The notes under the pieces: generated by a model
The model's input: only the letters and a program-made list of their open reading frames with translations
The model's database searches: none
Told to the model about the DNA's origin: nothing
Part shown: in pieces, positions 10,073 through 20,295 of the stretch
Position numbering within the stretch: position 1 is the stretch's first letter
How the letters are laid out: each line of letters begins with the position of its first letter
Made by a program: the position numbers and the translations under genes
NCBI GenBank assembly: GCA_025463285.1
Contig: JAOBWI010000089.1
Coordinates: 1-64,000, forward strand
Direction of reading: 5' to 3'
DNA from: Acidimicrobiaceae bacterium
GTDB taxonomy: Bacteria; Actinomycetota; Acidimicrobiia; Acidimicrobiales; RAAP-2
Length of the DNA stretch: 64,000 nt

Positions 10073-10524
10073 TAGAAGGGCTCCTCGTCAAAGGCGTAAC
10101 TGCTGGGTTCGTTGTTGCGCGGGGCTGCCGGGCGATCACTCGACGAAAAGTTGGACCCCTCCGCGCGTGGGGTGCGGGTAACGACGGCGGTCGCGAAACG
10201 AAGCGACGGGGCGATCTCGTCGGCGTTGATCTCGACAATGGACCGCTTGTCGCCATTCTCGGTCTCCCAGCTTCGCTGCTCCAGGCGACCGGTGACCAGC
10301 ACGCGGGTTCCCTTGGTGAGGGAGTTAGCGGCGTTTTCGGCCATCGAGCCGTATCCCGCGACCTCGAAGTACGAGACGCGCTCCTCCCACTCCTGGGTCT
10401 GGCGGTTCTGCCAGCGACGATTGACGGCGATCGAGATCCGAACGGCGGCCTGACCGCTATTTAGGAACTTGAGTTCGGGGTCGCGGGTGATGTTCCCTAC
10501 GACGGTGATGGTGTTATCGGGCAT
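10072..10524 (-). CDS. ssb: single-stranded DNA-binding protein
   Basis: [38 protein letters not shown]; acidic tail DEEPF. Confidence 0.96.
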   Translation of the reverse strand: MPDNTITVVGNITRDPELKFLNSGQAAVRISIAVNRRWQNRQTQEWEERVSYFEVAGYGSMAENAANSLTKGTRVLVTGRLEQRSWETENGDKRSIVEINADEIAPSLRFATAVVTRTPRAEGSNFSSSDRPAAPRNNEPSSYAFDEEPF

Positions 10525-10552
10525 GGTCTCTCCTTAGGTTCGCGTCCGGAAC

Positions 10553-10876
10553 CTACGCCTGAGCCGTGACACGGCCCGAGGGAGTGGTTCGCGCGTGGCG
10601 ACGAAGGATCTTGAAGCGCAGCACTTCGTCCGAGAGGGTCAAGATGCGATCCAGCTCGTCGACGGTGGTCGACTCGCCGCTGAACTCGACGAGGACGTAG
10701 TAGCCCTCCTTACGCTTGTTGATCTCGTACGCCAAGGGACGTTTGCCCCAACGGTCGATGTTGCCGGGCGTTCCGCCGTTACTTCGGATGGTTTCGAGCG
10801 CACGATCCACAGCAATCTGAATCGCCTGCGCGTCGACGGTCGTGTCGAACACGATCATGGTTTCATAAGGCCTCAT
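10553..10876 (-). CDS. rpsF: 30S ribosomal protein bS6
   Basis: MRPYETMIVFDTTVDAQAIQ; start moved to internal ATG at 10876 preceded by AGGAAA. Confidence 0.94.
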   Translation of the reverse strand: MRPYETMIVFDTTVDAQAIQIAVDRALETIRSNGGTPGNIDRWGKRPLAYEINKRKEGYYVLVEFSGESTTVDELDRILTLSDEVLRFKILRRHARTTPSGRVTAQA

Positions 10877-10994
10877 GGCCGATTTCCTTTCCCTCTGGTC
10901 CGGCACGCCGGGCTCTGCGGAAAACAGAGCAGGGTATTTGGGCACTTCCCCGCGCTTGCGGGAAAACCAGCCTACCCTCTAGGGCCGAAAACGG

Positions 10995-11816
10995 CTAATC
11001 GGAAAGTTCCTCGGGATTGGCGTACACCTCGTCGGGCCCGGGAAACTCTCCATTTCTTACGTCGCTGGCGAACTGGGCGATCGCCTCAGTGATTACGGGA
11101 GCGAGGTTGGCGTACTGACGCACGAACTTGGCCGGCTTGCCCTTGGTGAGTCCGAGCAGGTCGTGAAAGACCAGGACCTGACCGTCGGTGTCCGGTCCCG
11201 CGCCGATACCGATGGTGGGAATATCCAGCGCCTCGGTGATCCGGGTGCCCACCACGCTCGGCACGCCCTCGATCACCACCGCGAAAATTCCCTCGTCCTG
11301 CAGTACTTTGGCATCCAGCAGGAGCTGCTGGGCCGCTTCGCGAGTCTTCGCCTGGACCCGGAAACCGCCGAACGCCATCACGCTCTGAGGGGTGAGGCCG
11401 AGGTGACCCATGACCGGGATCTCGGCGTCGAGGATGGCGCGCACGACCTCGCGGCGTACCCGGCCGCCCTCGAGTTTCACGCTGTCGGCGCCGCTACGAA
11501 TTAAGGCGGCGGCGTTGCGAACGCTGTCGGCCACGCTCAAGTGGTAACTCAGCCAGGGCATATCGGCCACGACGTGGACGCCCGGCTTGGCCGCCGCCAC
11601 CGCGCGAACGTGATGGCACATCTCCTCAACACTGACGTGCAGGGTGTCCTCGTGGCCGAGCACGACGTTGGCGAGCGAGTCGCCCACCAAGATAACGTCG
11701 ACCCCCGCGGCGCTCGCGAAACGAGCGCCCGGCTCGTCGTAGGCGGTCACCATTACCAGCGGCGTCGAGCCCCCGCGTCGCTTGCGGGCGCGAATCGCCG
11801 GCGCCGAGAGTTTCAC
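10995..11816 (-). CDS. panB: 3-methyl-2-oxobutanoate hydroxymethyltransferase
   Basis: MVTAYDEPGARFASAAGVDVILVGDSLANVVLGHEDTL. Confidence 0.95.
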   Translation of the reverse strand: MKLSAPAIRARKRRGGSTPLVMVTAYDEPGARFASAAGVDVILVGDSLANVVLGHEDTLHVSVEEMCHHVRAVAAAKPGVHVVADMPWLSYHLSVADSVRNAAALIRSGADSVKLEGGRVRREVVRAILDAEIPVMGHLGLTPQSVMAFGGFRVQAKTREAAQQLLLDAKVLQDEGIFAVVIEGVPSVVGTRITEALDIPTIGIGAGPDTDGQVLVFHDLLGLTKGKPAKFVRQYANLAPVITEAIAQFASDVRNGEFPGPDEVYANPEELSD

Positions 11817-12238
11817 TCGCCGACTTCTTTAGCGAAGCCCGCGCCGCGACGCGCTCGGTGACCTCCCGCGATCCACTTACGCACCAGATGGTGAAATGAA
11901 CAGGCCACGCAGACTTCGACCGCGTAACACTGCACGGGGTCTTCGCGTCGTTCTAGCTTTAAGAGCTCCGCGCGCGAGGTGGGACACGTTCCGCCGGAAG
12001 GAAGTCGCGCGCCAAAGACATAGGTAACCTCGACGAGTTCCGCGTCGGAACAGACGGGACAGGTCTCTCCAGTCTTTCGTCCGAGGTTGCGCGCCGCACG
12101 CAGCAACTCCGGGTGGGCGTCGCACACGTCCTCGTGGCGAAGGACCCCAGCCGCCAGTTTGGCCAGGAGCGCGTGGCGCACGAGACCGAACTCAACGACC
12201 GCCCCATCGGCAGTGCTCGCACGGAATCGCTTATCCAT
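11813..12238 (-). CDS. DUF5318-like protein
   Basis: CPVCSDAELVEVTYVFGARLPSGGTCPTSRAEL; position next to padR-ino1 as in Mycobacterium. Confidence 0.75.
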   Translation of the reverse strand: MDKRFRASTADGAVVEFGLVRHALLAKLAAGVLRHEDVCDAHPELLRAARNLGRKTGETCPVCSDAELVEVTYVFGARLPSGGTCPTSRAELLKLERREDPVQCYAVEVCVACSFHHLVRKWIAGGHRARRGAGFAKEVGE

Positions 12239-12296
12239 TACCGGCGACTCTACCTTCCTGCATTTGATTGAGGTTGCACGGACCGTCTCGATCGTT

Positions 12297-12311
12297 ATAT
12301 CGAAGTGATAT
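12297..12311. promoter_or_regulatory. inverted repeat ATATC-N5-GATAT overlapping the padR start; candidate autoregulatory operator
   Basis: ATATCgaagtGATAT perfect 5-bp arms, second arm overlaps ATG at 12310. Confidence 0.4.
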
Positions 12312-12933
12312 GATTATTCGCGTGTTAGACATCGCCATCCTGGGGCTCCTCATGGACCGGGATCACCACGGTTACGAGATTCGAACGCAATTGCGTGAGC
12401 GACTCGGCATGTGGGCCAACGTCTCATTCGGCTCTATCTATCCCGCTCTCGCGCGCCTCGAGCGACACGGCTACGTCGAAGCGGTGGCGCCGGTCTCTCC
12501 GAGATCGAGCGCGCTCTCGACCGGATCTCTGTCGGGTGAACGCGCGTCGCTTCGCTCACTGAGAGCCACCTCAGGACTCGGTCGTCGTGGACGCAAGGTC
12601 TATCGCATCACCGATCACGGCCGCCAAGAGTTCGTTACGTTATTGGGCGACCCTTCGACGCTCGACGACGGCAAGAACTTCTCCCTGCGCATGGCCCTCG
12701 CTAAGTACCTGACGCCCAATCTGCGCGTCCGACTTCTTGAGCGCCGCCGCACCGACTTAGAAACGCGATTGGCCGAAGTTCGGGTCGGGTCGCGCAACGA
12801 GGAACTCGACGACTACGCCCGCAGCGTCATGGAGCACGCGGCCAAGGGCGTCGAACTCGATCTCGTGTGGATTGACGATCTGTTGTCCACCGAACGTAGT
12901 AACCAGCAAACCTTCGCGAATGAAGCGAAGTAG
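12310..12933 (+). CDS. PadR family transcriptional regulator
   Basis: MIIRVLDIAILGLLMDRDHHGYEIRTQLRERLGMWANVSFGSIYPALARLERHGYVEAV; ORF track start 12268 is upstream. Confidence 0.88.
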   Translation: MIIRVLDIAILGLLMDRDHHGYEIRTQLRERLGMWANVSFGSIYPALARLERHGYVEAVAPVSPRSSALSTGSLSGERASLRSLRATSGLGRRGRKVYRITDHGRQEFVTLLGDPSTLDDGKNFSLRMALAKYLTPNLRVRLLERRRTDLETRLAEVRVGSRNEELDDYARSVMEHAAKGVELDLVWIDDLLSTERSNQQTFANEAK

Positions 12934-12945
12934 GAAAGGAATCTC

Positions 12946-14049
12946 GTGAAGAAGATTCGCGTGGCTATTGCCGGCGTGGGAAACTGCGCCAGCTCACTCG
13001 TCCAGGGCGTGACCTATTACCGTGAGGCCAAAGACGGCGATCATGTACCGGGCCTCATGCACGTCATGCTCGGTGACTATCACGTCAGCGACCTCGAGTT
13101 CGTCGCGGCCTTTGACGTGGACGCCTCCAAGGTGGGCAACGACCTCGGCAAGGCCATCGAGGGTGGTCAGAACAACACCCTCAAGTTCGCCGACGTCCCC
13201 TCGCTCGGCGTGACCGTCATGCGCGGTCCCACCATGGACGGCCTCAACAAGTACTACCGAGCCGTGATCGAAGAGTCGCCCTTGGAGTCAGTTGACGTGG
13301 CTCAGGTGCTGCGCGACACGCAGGCCGAGGTCCTCGTCTCCTATTTGCCCGTCGGCTCCGAAGACGCCCAGCGCTACTACGCGCAGGCCGCCCTCGACGC
13401 CGGCGTCGCCTTCGTCAACGCCATCCCGGTCTTTATCGCTTCGGACCCCGTGTGGGCCAAGAAGTTCGCCGACGCCGGCGTACCCATCATTGGTGACGAC
13501 ATCAAGAGCCAGGTCGGCGCCACCATCGTGCACCGCGTGCTAACGCGCCTCTTCGAGGACCGCGGTCTAACCCTCGACCACACCTACCAACTCAACGTGG
13601 GCGGCAACATGGACTTTAAGAACATGCTCGACCGCGAACGCTTGGAGTCAAAGAAGGTCTCCAAGACCCAGGCCGTTACCTCGCAGCTAGAGCTCAACGA
13701 CATGGACCCCGATGACGTGCACATTGGTCCGAGCGACCACGTGCCGTGGCTGAAGGACCGCAAGTGGGCCTACATCCGCATGGAGGGCCGCAACTTTGGT
13801 GACGCGCCGCTCAATATTGAGCTGAAGCTTGAAGTCTGGGACTCCCCCAACTCCGCCGGCGTGATTATTGACGCCGTTCGCTGCGCCAAGATCGCCCTCG
13901 ACAGGGGCATCGGCGGACCGCTGGTGGGACCGTCGGCCTACTTCATGAAGTCACCGCCCGTTCAGTACCACGACGACGAGGCGTACGAACTCATCGAGGC
14001 CTTCGCCGCCGGTGGCGAGACTCCCGAGTGGCACCCCTGGTCGAAGTAG
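12946..14049 (+). CDS. ino1: inositol-3-phosphate synthase
   Basis: [27 protein letters not shown] ... [26 protein letters not shown]. Confidence 0.95.
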   Translation: MKKIRVAIAGVGNCASSLVQGVTYYREAKDGDHVPGLMHVMLGDYHVSDLEFVAAFDVDASKVGNDLGKAIEGGQNNTLKFADVPSLGVTVMRGPTMDGLNKYYRAVIEESPLESVDVAQVLRDTQAEVLVSYLPVGSEDAQRYYAQAALDAGVAFVNAIPVFIASDPVWAKKFADAGVPIIGDDIKSQVGATIVHRVLTRLFEDRGLTLDHTYQLNVGGNMDFKNMLDRERLESKKVSKTQAVTSQLELNDMDPDDVHIGPSDHVPWLKDRKWAYIRMEGRNFGDAPLNIELKLEVWDSPNSAGVIIDAVRCAKIALDRGIGGPLVGPSAYFMKSPPVQYHDDEAYELIEAFAAGGETPEWHPWSK

Positions 14050-15471
14050 CTAGGACTGCCGTTCCCACCAGGCGCGTAGTCGCCGGGCGGCTTCGTCGGG
14101 GCTGATCTCGCCCTCGTCGAGTCGTATCTCCATCAAGAAGTCGAGCGCTTCACCGACCGCGCGACTGGGGGCGATGTCGAGGAGTTTCATGACCTCGACG
14201 CCGTCGAGCGCGGGGCGAAGGCGACCGAGGTCTTCTTGTTCGCGCAAGACGGCGATGCGCTCTTCGAGTTCGTCCATGCGCGCGGCAAGATCCGCCGCCT
14301 TGCGGGGATTACGCGTCGTGCAGTCACAGCGCGTCAGCTCATTGAGTTCGTCTAAGAGTGGTCCAGCGTCTCGTACGTAGCGGCGCACGGCTTTGTCGCT
14401 CCAGCCCAACTTGTAGGTGTGAAAGCGTAGATGGAGTTCCACCAGGGCCGACACGTCGTCGATCATCTCTTGGGAGTACTTCAACTCCGTCATTCGTTTT
14501 CGCGTCATCTTGGCGCCCACCACGTCGTGGAACCGGAAGGTGACGCCGTCGTCGTCAAACGCGCGAGTGGCCGGCTTGCCCACGTCGTGAAAGAGCGCGG
14601 CCAGTCGCAGAACCAGCGCCGACGACGTCTTATCGACCACCGCGAAGGTGTGCCGTAGGACGTCCTTGTGCTGGTGGACGGGGTCTTGTTCTAACTGCAG
14701 TTTGGGCAACTCTGGCATAAAGAACTCGGCCAAGTTAGTGCGCACGATGAAGTCGAGTCCGATCGAGGGTCGTTCGGTCATCAACAAGAGGTCCAGCTCG
14801 CCACGAATGCGCTCCGCGGAGACTTTGGTGAGCTTCTCGGCCGTGGCCGTGGCCGCGGCCTCGATGGAGGGGTCAATAGTCATGTCAAAGCGCGCGGCGA
14901 AACGCGCGGCGCGCAACATTCTCAGCGGGTCGTCGCTAAAGAGGACCTCGGGGTCGATCGGCGTACGCAGGACTCGATCCTGCAGGTCGTGAAAGCCATG
15001 GTAAAAATCAAAGAGGGTCTGGACTCCCGGCGTGTTGGCGTTCAGGGCAATCACGTCGAGAGCTAGTGCGTTGATGGTGAAGTCACGCCGCGAGAGATCC
15101 GCTCGAAGGGAGTCTCCCCACTCCACCGAGGGCTTGCGTGAGTGGTCGACGTAGGTTTCCGAACGAAACGTGGTGACCTCGACTTTGATATCGCTCTCGC
15201 GCAAGGTGCCGCCGAGGGTACCGAAAGCCCGACCCTGGTGCCAGGTGGCCGAACAGAGAGGGTTCATGAGACGTTCAATATCGTCCGGTCGCGCGTCGGT
15301 GGTGAAATCAATTTCGAAGTCGTCGAGCTGCTGATCAGCGAGTAGTGCATCGCGTACGGACCCCCCGACCGCGTAGAGAGAGAAGCCCGCGCGTGCGAAC
15401 GCATCGCTCAGCGGACGCGACAGGCGTGCGAGATCGTTCAGTCGATCGTGGGCGTCGGTAAAGGAAGTCAC
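14050..15471 (-). CDS. CCA tRNA nucleotidyltransferase
   Basis: FSLYAVGGSVRDALL ... RRDFTINALALD; HD-type LAALFHDVGKPATR. Confidence 0.95.
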   Translation of the reverse strand: MTSFTDAHDRLNDLARLSRPLSDAFARAGFSLYAVGGSVRDALLADQQLDDFEIDFTTDARPDDIERLMNPLCSATWHQGRAFGTLGGTLRESDIKVEVTTFRSETYVDHSRKPSVEWGDSLRADLSRRDFTINALALDVIALNANTPGVQTLFDFYHGFHDLQDRVLRTPIDPEVLFSDDPLRMLRAARFAARFDMTIDPSIEAAATATAEKLTKVSAERIRGELDLLLMTERPSIGLDFIVRTNLAEFFMPELPKLQLEQDPVHQHKDVLRHTFAVVDKTSSALVLRLAALFHDVGKPATRAFDDDGVTFRFHDVVGAKMTRKRMTELKYSQEMIDDVSALVELHLRFHTYKLGWSDKAVRRYVRDAGPLLDELNELTRCDCTTRNPRKAADLAARMDELEERIAVLREQEDLGRLRPALDGVEVMKLLDIAPSRAVGEALDFLMEIRLDEGEISPDEAARRLRAWWERQS

Positions 15472-15531
15472 TTCGAATGAAGGGTAGTGGGCTCACTAAG
15501 TTGCGGACTCACGAAGGTAGCCTGTTCTTGC

Positions 15532-17481
15532 ATGTCCCACCGATTTACGACCTGGTGGCGGGCGCTCAGCGTCGTACTCCTCAGCCTCGCAACGGTGACG
15601 TGGCCTTCGGCCGCGCGGGCTGACACGACCTCCACCTTCGTGGTTGTCCACCAAAACGCCGTCGCGGCACTCTCGGCGCGAGGCGTCTCACGATTTACGA
15701 CCACCCTGCGCCTCGCCGCCTCCCCTCGCACTCACGTGAGCGTGACGCTCTACCCGGCCCTCGTCACCCAGGGGGCGCTCCAGGCGATCGTGAACGGCGA
15801 CGACGCCACCACCCAGCCCCTTTCCACCACGAGATTTGATCTCAACTGTGAGCGGGGTGGCGAAGCGACGTTCAGCGTCACCCTTCACACGCGCGCACTG
15901 GCGTCGCCGCCGCGAACGTGCAACGGGGCGACGCCGGCGCTGCGCCTCATCTGCGGTGCATCCTGCGCGGGGGTGTATCCGCTGCGCTACCGCGTCGACG
16001 TCAACGGCACCGTCGCCGAGAAATGGTCACTGATCGCTGTTCAAACGTCGGACGTCAATCAGCCCCTCAATGTCTCTCTTATTGAGACGCTCTCTCCAAA
16101 GACCCTCTCTCACGCGACGAGGTCTCTCGCCGTGTTGAATACCTTCGGGCGCTTCGCGTCGTCGCCTCTCACTCTGGGCGCGGACTATCAAACACTCGCG
16201 GATATCCAGCTCAACGAAACCAGTGACGTGAAATGGGTCAGCGCGCTCACCAAGGCACTCGCCAGTCCGTTGCATCGCGCCATCGACGCGCCACCGCGTT
16301 CGACCGACTTCACCGGGCTAGCCGCCCACCATCTCACGACCCAGATCGGCGAGCAACTCACGCTGTCTCAACAGATTTTGACGGCGTTGACCGGACGCTA
16401 CGTGGACGCCCCCGTTCTCCTCAGCGGGCCACAGGCCGCCGCCGGCCTCTTCGAGTTCGCGCGGCTCGGCATCGGGGACGTCGTACTTCCCGAGAGTGAC
16501 CTCAGCGTGGCGCCCTCCACCACGCTCACCTGGGGCGCACCGTTCCACGTCGTCGGAGCGGGTTCGTTAACGGCCCTCAACGTGGACGGTCCACTGTCCT
16601 CGCTGGTCGGCGACGCCTCCATCGAGCCCGGCCGACGCGCCGCCATGACCCTCGCCTGGTTGGCCTTCTTGCACTTCGAGGCCCCCAACGATCCCTCGAC
16701 CCGCGACGTCGTGCTCGAGACCTCCGTGGACTCGTCCTCGAGCACGTTCGTGGACGACCTGCTGAGCGGATTTGCCGGCAATCCCTTTAGTCGTCTCGCT
16801 CCCCTCTCGCCGCTCTTTGACTCCTCCCTGATCGGCACCGACGGCGCCCCCGTTGATCGTTCTTTGAACGCGCCCAGCGTCGTGTCGACGTGGTCGTCGC
16901 ACAACGTCTCTTCGCTTCTGGCGCTGATTAGCGGCGTGACCTCCTACGAACAGGGCGTGAAGTCCGGCGACATCGCCACGGCGCTGCACGTGGCGGTCGC
17001 ACAGTCCGAGGAACTCGGAACGCCCGACAAACGACAGGGCGCCATCGACGCCGCGCAGAACCTACTCAACGACCAACTCAAGTTGTTCTCCGTCAACGCC
17101 AGCGCCATCACGCTGGCCGGCCCCGGCACATCTCTGCCCGTTACCATCATCTCGCACGCCCCCTACAGCGTGGACGCCGTCGTGCACCTGGTCACCAACG
17201 GCGTCTCCTTTCCCAAAGGGAGCTCGTTCCCGATTTCCATGACCTCTCCTACCCAGTCCCTGCGCGTACCGACTTCGAACCCCCAGGGCAGCTCCCTCAC
17301 CCTGCAGGTCATCCTCACGACGCCCAACGACCAAATCGTTCTGGCCCGCACGGCCATTCAGGTCCGCATCGCTGGCACCTCCGTGGTGGGATACCTCTTA
17401 ACCTTCGCGTCTTTGCTGGTGCTCGCGCTCTGGTGGTGGCGCACCCATCGACGGCGTTCGCGCGGACGTCACGCCCGATGA
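15532..17481 (+). CDS. secreted/membrane DUF6049-like protein upstream of murJ
   Basis: signal peptide MSHRFTTWWRALSVVLLSLATVTWPSAARA; C-terminal TM and basic tail; syntenic with Rv3909. Confidence 0.7.
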   Translation: MSHRFTTWWRALSVVLLSLATVTWPSAARADTTSTFVVVHQNAVAALSARGVSRFTTTLRLAASPRTHVSVTLYPALVTQGALQAIVNGDDATTQPLSTTRFDLNCERGGEATFSVTLHTRALASPPRTCNGATPALRLICGASCAGVYPLRYRVDVNGTVAEKWSLIAVQTSDVNQPLNVSLIETLSPKTLSHATRSLAVLNTFGRFASSPLTLGADYQTLADIQLNETSDVKWVSALTKALASPLHRAIDAPPRSTDFTGLAAHHLTTQIGEQLTLSQQILTALTGRYVDAPVLLSGPQAAAGLFEFARLGIGDVVLPESDLSVAPSTTLTWGAPFHVVGAGSLTALNVDGPLSSLVGDASIEPGRRAAMTLAWLAFLHFEAPNDPSTRDVVLETSVDSSSSTFVDDLLSGFAGNPFSRLAPLSPLFDSSLIGTDGAPVDRSLNAPSVVSTWSSHNVSSLLALISGVTSYEQGVKSGDIATALHVAVAQSEELGTPDKRQGAIDAAQNLLNDQLKLFSVNASAITLAGPGTSLPVTIISHAPYSVDAVVHLVTNGVSFPKGSSFPISMTSPTQSLRVPTSNPQGSSLTLQVILTTPNDQIVLARTAIQVRIAGTSVVGYLLTFASLLVLALWWWRTHRRRSRGRHAR

Positions 17482-19097
17482 GCATCGCCTCCAGCCACTC
17501 CTCCCGGGTCGTCTCGATGGCCAGCGGGACGCTGGTCTCGCGAGTCACCGGCCTCTTTCGGGTCCTCGTCCTCGCGTGGGTGCTCGGCTTCACGCCGATC
17601 GCCGACGCCTTCAACCTGGCCAACACGGTCCCCAACATGCTCTTCGATCTGGTGCTCGGGGGCATCGCCGCGGCCACCTTCATTCCGGTCTTCGTGGAGC
17701 GTCTCGCCCTGGACGGTGAACGGCGCGCCTGGAAGTCCATCTCGAACATCGTGACCGGTGCCGTCGTCATTCTCGTGGCCGCGTCGCTGGCCTCGTGGTT
17801 CTTGGCGCCCTACATCATTGACGGCTTCACGTTCTTACAGCGAACCTCCTCCACACACTCGGCCACTGTCCTCGTCCACCAGCGGCTGCTCGTGGCCCAG
17901 CAGCGGCTGGTGGCGACCGACCTGCTGCGCTTCTTCGTGCCGCAGATCTTCTTCTACGGCGTCATCGGCGTCGCCACGGCGCTTCTCAACATTCGCCACC
18001 GCTTCGGCATTGCCGCCTGGGTGCCGGTCGCCAACAACGTGGTGTGCATCGGCGTGCTCGTCTGGTTTCACTTGGTCGACCCCAACCCGGTTCTGGGGGC
18101 GCTCAACGGCTCGCACGATTTGCTCTGGTTGGGACTTGGCACCACGGCCGGCGTCGCGGTGCAGTTCCTCTGCCTGGTGCCGTCTCTCCTGCGCAGCGAA
18201 CTGTGGCGACTCAGTTTTCGCTTCGACTATCGCGACCCGGCCGTGAAGACGGTCGGGCGCCTCGGCAGTTGGACGCTGGGTGTGGTGCTCGCCAATCAGC
18301 TCTCGCTCTACGTGGTCTTGGCCTACGCCTTCGGCATCGGCGGCAACGGTCCGGTGAGTGCCTATACGTATGGCTGGTCCTTTATGCAGATGCCCTACGC
18401 CGTCGTGGTGGTCTCCGTGTTGGGCGCTCTGACCCCGCAACTCGCGGGTTTCGCCACGGCCGAGGATTTTGAAGGACTCAGCGAGCGCCTCCGCTTCGGG
18501 CTGCGCCAATCACTGGTCATCATCATCCCCTGCACCTTGGTGCTCATCATTCTGGCTCAACCGATCGTGGCCATCTTGTTGCACCACCTCAACGCCACGC
18601 ACAACTTGCCCGTCGGGACGGTCCTCGCCGTCCTCGCCGCGGGACTACCGGGCTTCACCGTCTTTCAGCTCGCGGTGCGCGGGCTGCAAGCCATGCAACG
18701 CGCGCGCGAGGTTTTTCTGCTCTACGTCTTCGAGAACGCGCTGACCATTGCCCTGTGCATCGCGCTCGGTCGCCACTCTCTGGCCGGGCTGACGGCCAGC
18801 GTGTCCCTCGGCTACGCGCTGAGCGCAGTCGCCGCCCTCGTGGTCTTGTCCCGTCACCACGTCAACATCATCACCGGGGTGTGGAGCGTCCACGTGCGCC
18901 GCAGCTTGTGGGCCTCGCTGATCGCGAGCGCCGTCATGGCGGCCGTCTACGCCGTGCCCTCGTGGACGCGGGGTCTCGGACTGGTCTCGCGCTTCGCCGG
19001 AGCCGTGGTGGTCGGGGTGTTGGCGTACTGCGTCGTCGTGGTGCTACTGCGACGTCACATTCGACGCGCCGCATTCAAAGGTGTAAGGCTCGACTGA
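17478..19097 (+). CDS. murJ: lipid II flippase MurJ/MviN
   Basis: SMASGTLVSRVTGLFRVLVLAWVLGFTPIADAFNLANTVPNMLFDLVLGG; multi-TM; ATGA overlap with upstream gene. Confidence 0.93.
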   Translation: MSIASSHSSRVVSMASGTLVSRVTGLFRVLVLAWVLGFTPIADAFNLANTVPNMLFDLVLGGIAAATFIPVFVERLALDGERRAWKSISNIVTGAVVILVAASLASWFLAPYIIDGFTFLQRTSSTHSATVLVHQRLLVAQQRLVATDLLRFFVPQIFFYGVIGVATALLNIRHRFGIAAWVPVANNVVCIGVLVWFHLVDPNPVLGALNGSHDLLWLGLGTTAGVAVQFLCLVPSLLRSELWRLSFRFDYRDPAVKTVGRLGSWTLGVVLANQLSLYVVLAYAFGIGGNGPVSAYTYGWSFMQMPYAVVVVSVLGALTPQLAGFATAEDFEGLSERLRFGLRQSLVIIIPCTLVLIILAQPIVAILLHHLNATHNLPVGTVLAVLAAGLPGFTVFQLAVRGLQAMQRAREVFLLYVFENALTIALCIALGRHSLAGLTASVSLGYALSAVAALVVLSRHHVNIITGVWSVHVRRSLWASLIASAVMAAVYAVPSWTRGLGLVSRFAGAVVVGVLAYCVVVVLLRRHIRRAAFKGVRLD

Positions 19098-19109
19098 GAG
19101 GGGGAAGCC

Positions 19110-19955
19110 ATGGCCCGAATCCGAGTAGTAACCGACAGCGCGAGTGACCTGCCCGAAGAGTACGCCCGGCGACTCAACATTGACGTCGTCTCGCTGTCGA
19201 TTCGCTTCGGCGACGAAGAGTTCACTGACCGCGTCGATCTCACGCCCGACGTCTTTTGGGCCAAGTGCAAAGTCTCTAAGACCTTGCCGGAGACGTCGGC
19301 GCCGTCGGCCGGCACCTTTCAAGCCGTCTACGAACGCGCCAAGGCCGAAGGATACGACGGCGTCATCGTGCTCACGCTGTCCTCGATGCTCTCGGCGAGC
19401 CACCAAGCGGCCGCGCTCGGCGCCGACGCGGTGACGAGTGAGATCGACGTGCGGGTTGTTGATACGTTGAACGTGTCGATGGGGCAAGGGCTCATCGCTA
19501 TTGAAGTCGCCGAGCTGGCCGCCACCGGCGCGAGCCTCGAGGAACTGGTGGCGCGCGCGCAGTCGGTGATGACCAAGGCCGGCGTCGTCGCAGCGATCGA
19601 TACCCTCGAACACCTCATCAAGGGCGGACGCATTGGCGGGGCCAGGGCCCTGCTCGGACAAGTGCTCTCCATCAAGCCGCTGATTGAACTGAAGAACGGC
19701 GTGGTCGCTGAAGCCGGACGCCAGCGCACCCGCGCGAAGGCCCTCGCCGCCGTGGCCAAGGCAGCGGCCTCCCACGCCCCCCTTCGCCGTTTGGCTCTCA
19801 TTCACGGAGCCTGTACCTCAGGCGACGTCACGACTCTGGAGTCACTCGTCAAGGACATCGTGGTGGAGTTCCCTGTCATCGTGACCGACATCGGACCGGT
19901 GGTGGGCACGCACGGTGGCCCGGGCATCATCGGCCTTACGTGGATCAGCCAGTGA
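19110..19955 (+). CDS. DegV family protein
   Basis: MARIRVVTDSASDLPEEYARRLNIDVVSLSIRFGDEEFTD; SSMLSASHQAA. Confidence 0.92.
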   Translation: MARIRVVTDSASDLPEEYARRLNIDVVSLSIRFGDEEFTDRVDLTPDVFWAKCKVSKTLPETSAPSAGTFQAVYERAKAEGYDGVIVLTLSSMLSASHQAAALGADAVTSEIDVRVVDTLNVSMGQGLIAIEVAELAATGASLEELVARAQSVMTKAGVVAAIDTLEHLIKGGRIGGARALLGQVLSIKPLIELKNGVVAEAGRQRTRAKALAAVAKAAASHAPLRRLALIHGACTSGDVTTLESLVKDIVVEFPVIVTDIGPVVGTHGGPGIIGLTWISQ

Positions 19956-19977
19956 CGCCGTCCACTATGTTCATATC

Positions 19978-20295
19978 GTGACTGACGCCAGCGAACCGCG
20001 CAATCCCGACCTCGTTGACAAGCTCTTAGGCTTCCTCGATCACGGACTCGACGTGGTGCACGACCGGGTGCTTCGCCCGATTATTCTGGCGGCCCGGGTG
20101 GCGGCGTACGGACTGATTATCGCGCTGGTTGCACTGGTCTTTGTCGTCGTCTTAGTCGTCGGCTTCATTCGATTACTAGACATTTACGCCTTTCAAGGCC
20201 GCGTGTGGATCAGCTACCTGGCGCTGGGAGGCCTGTCCTTCATCGCCGGACTGGTCATTTGGCGTCGACGCCGCCCCCTTAACATAAGGAAGTAA
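19978..20295 (+). CDS. small membrane protein
   Basis: GTG start; two TM segments; stop overlaps trxB start (TAATG). Confidence 0.7.
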   Translation: MTDASEPRNPDLVDKLLGFLDHGLDVVHDRVLRPIILAARVAAYGLIIALVALVFVVVLVVGFIRLLDIYAFQGRVWISYLALGGLSFIAGLVIWRRRRPLNIRK

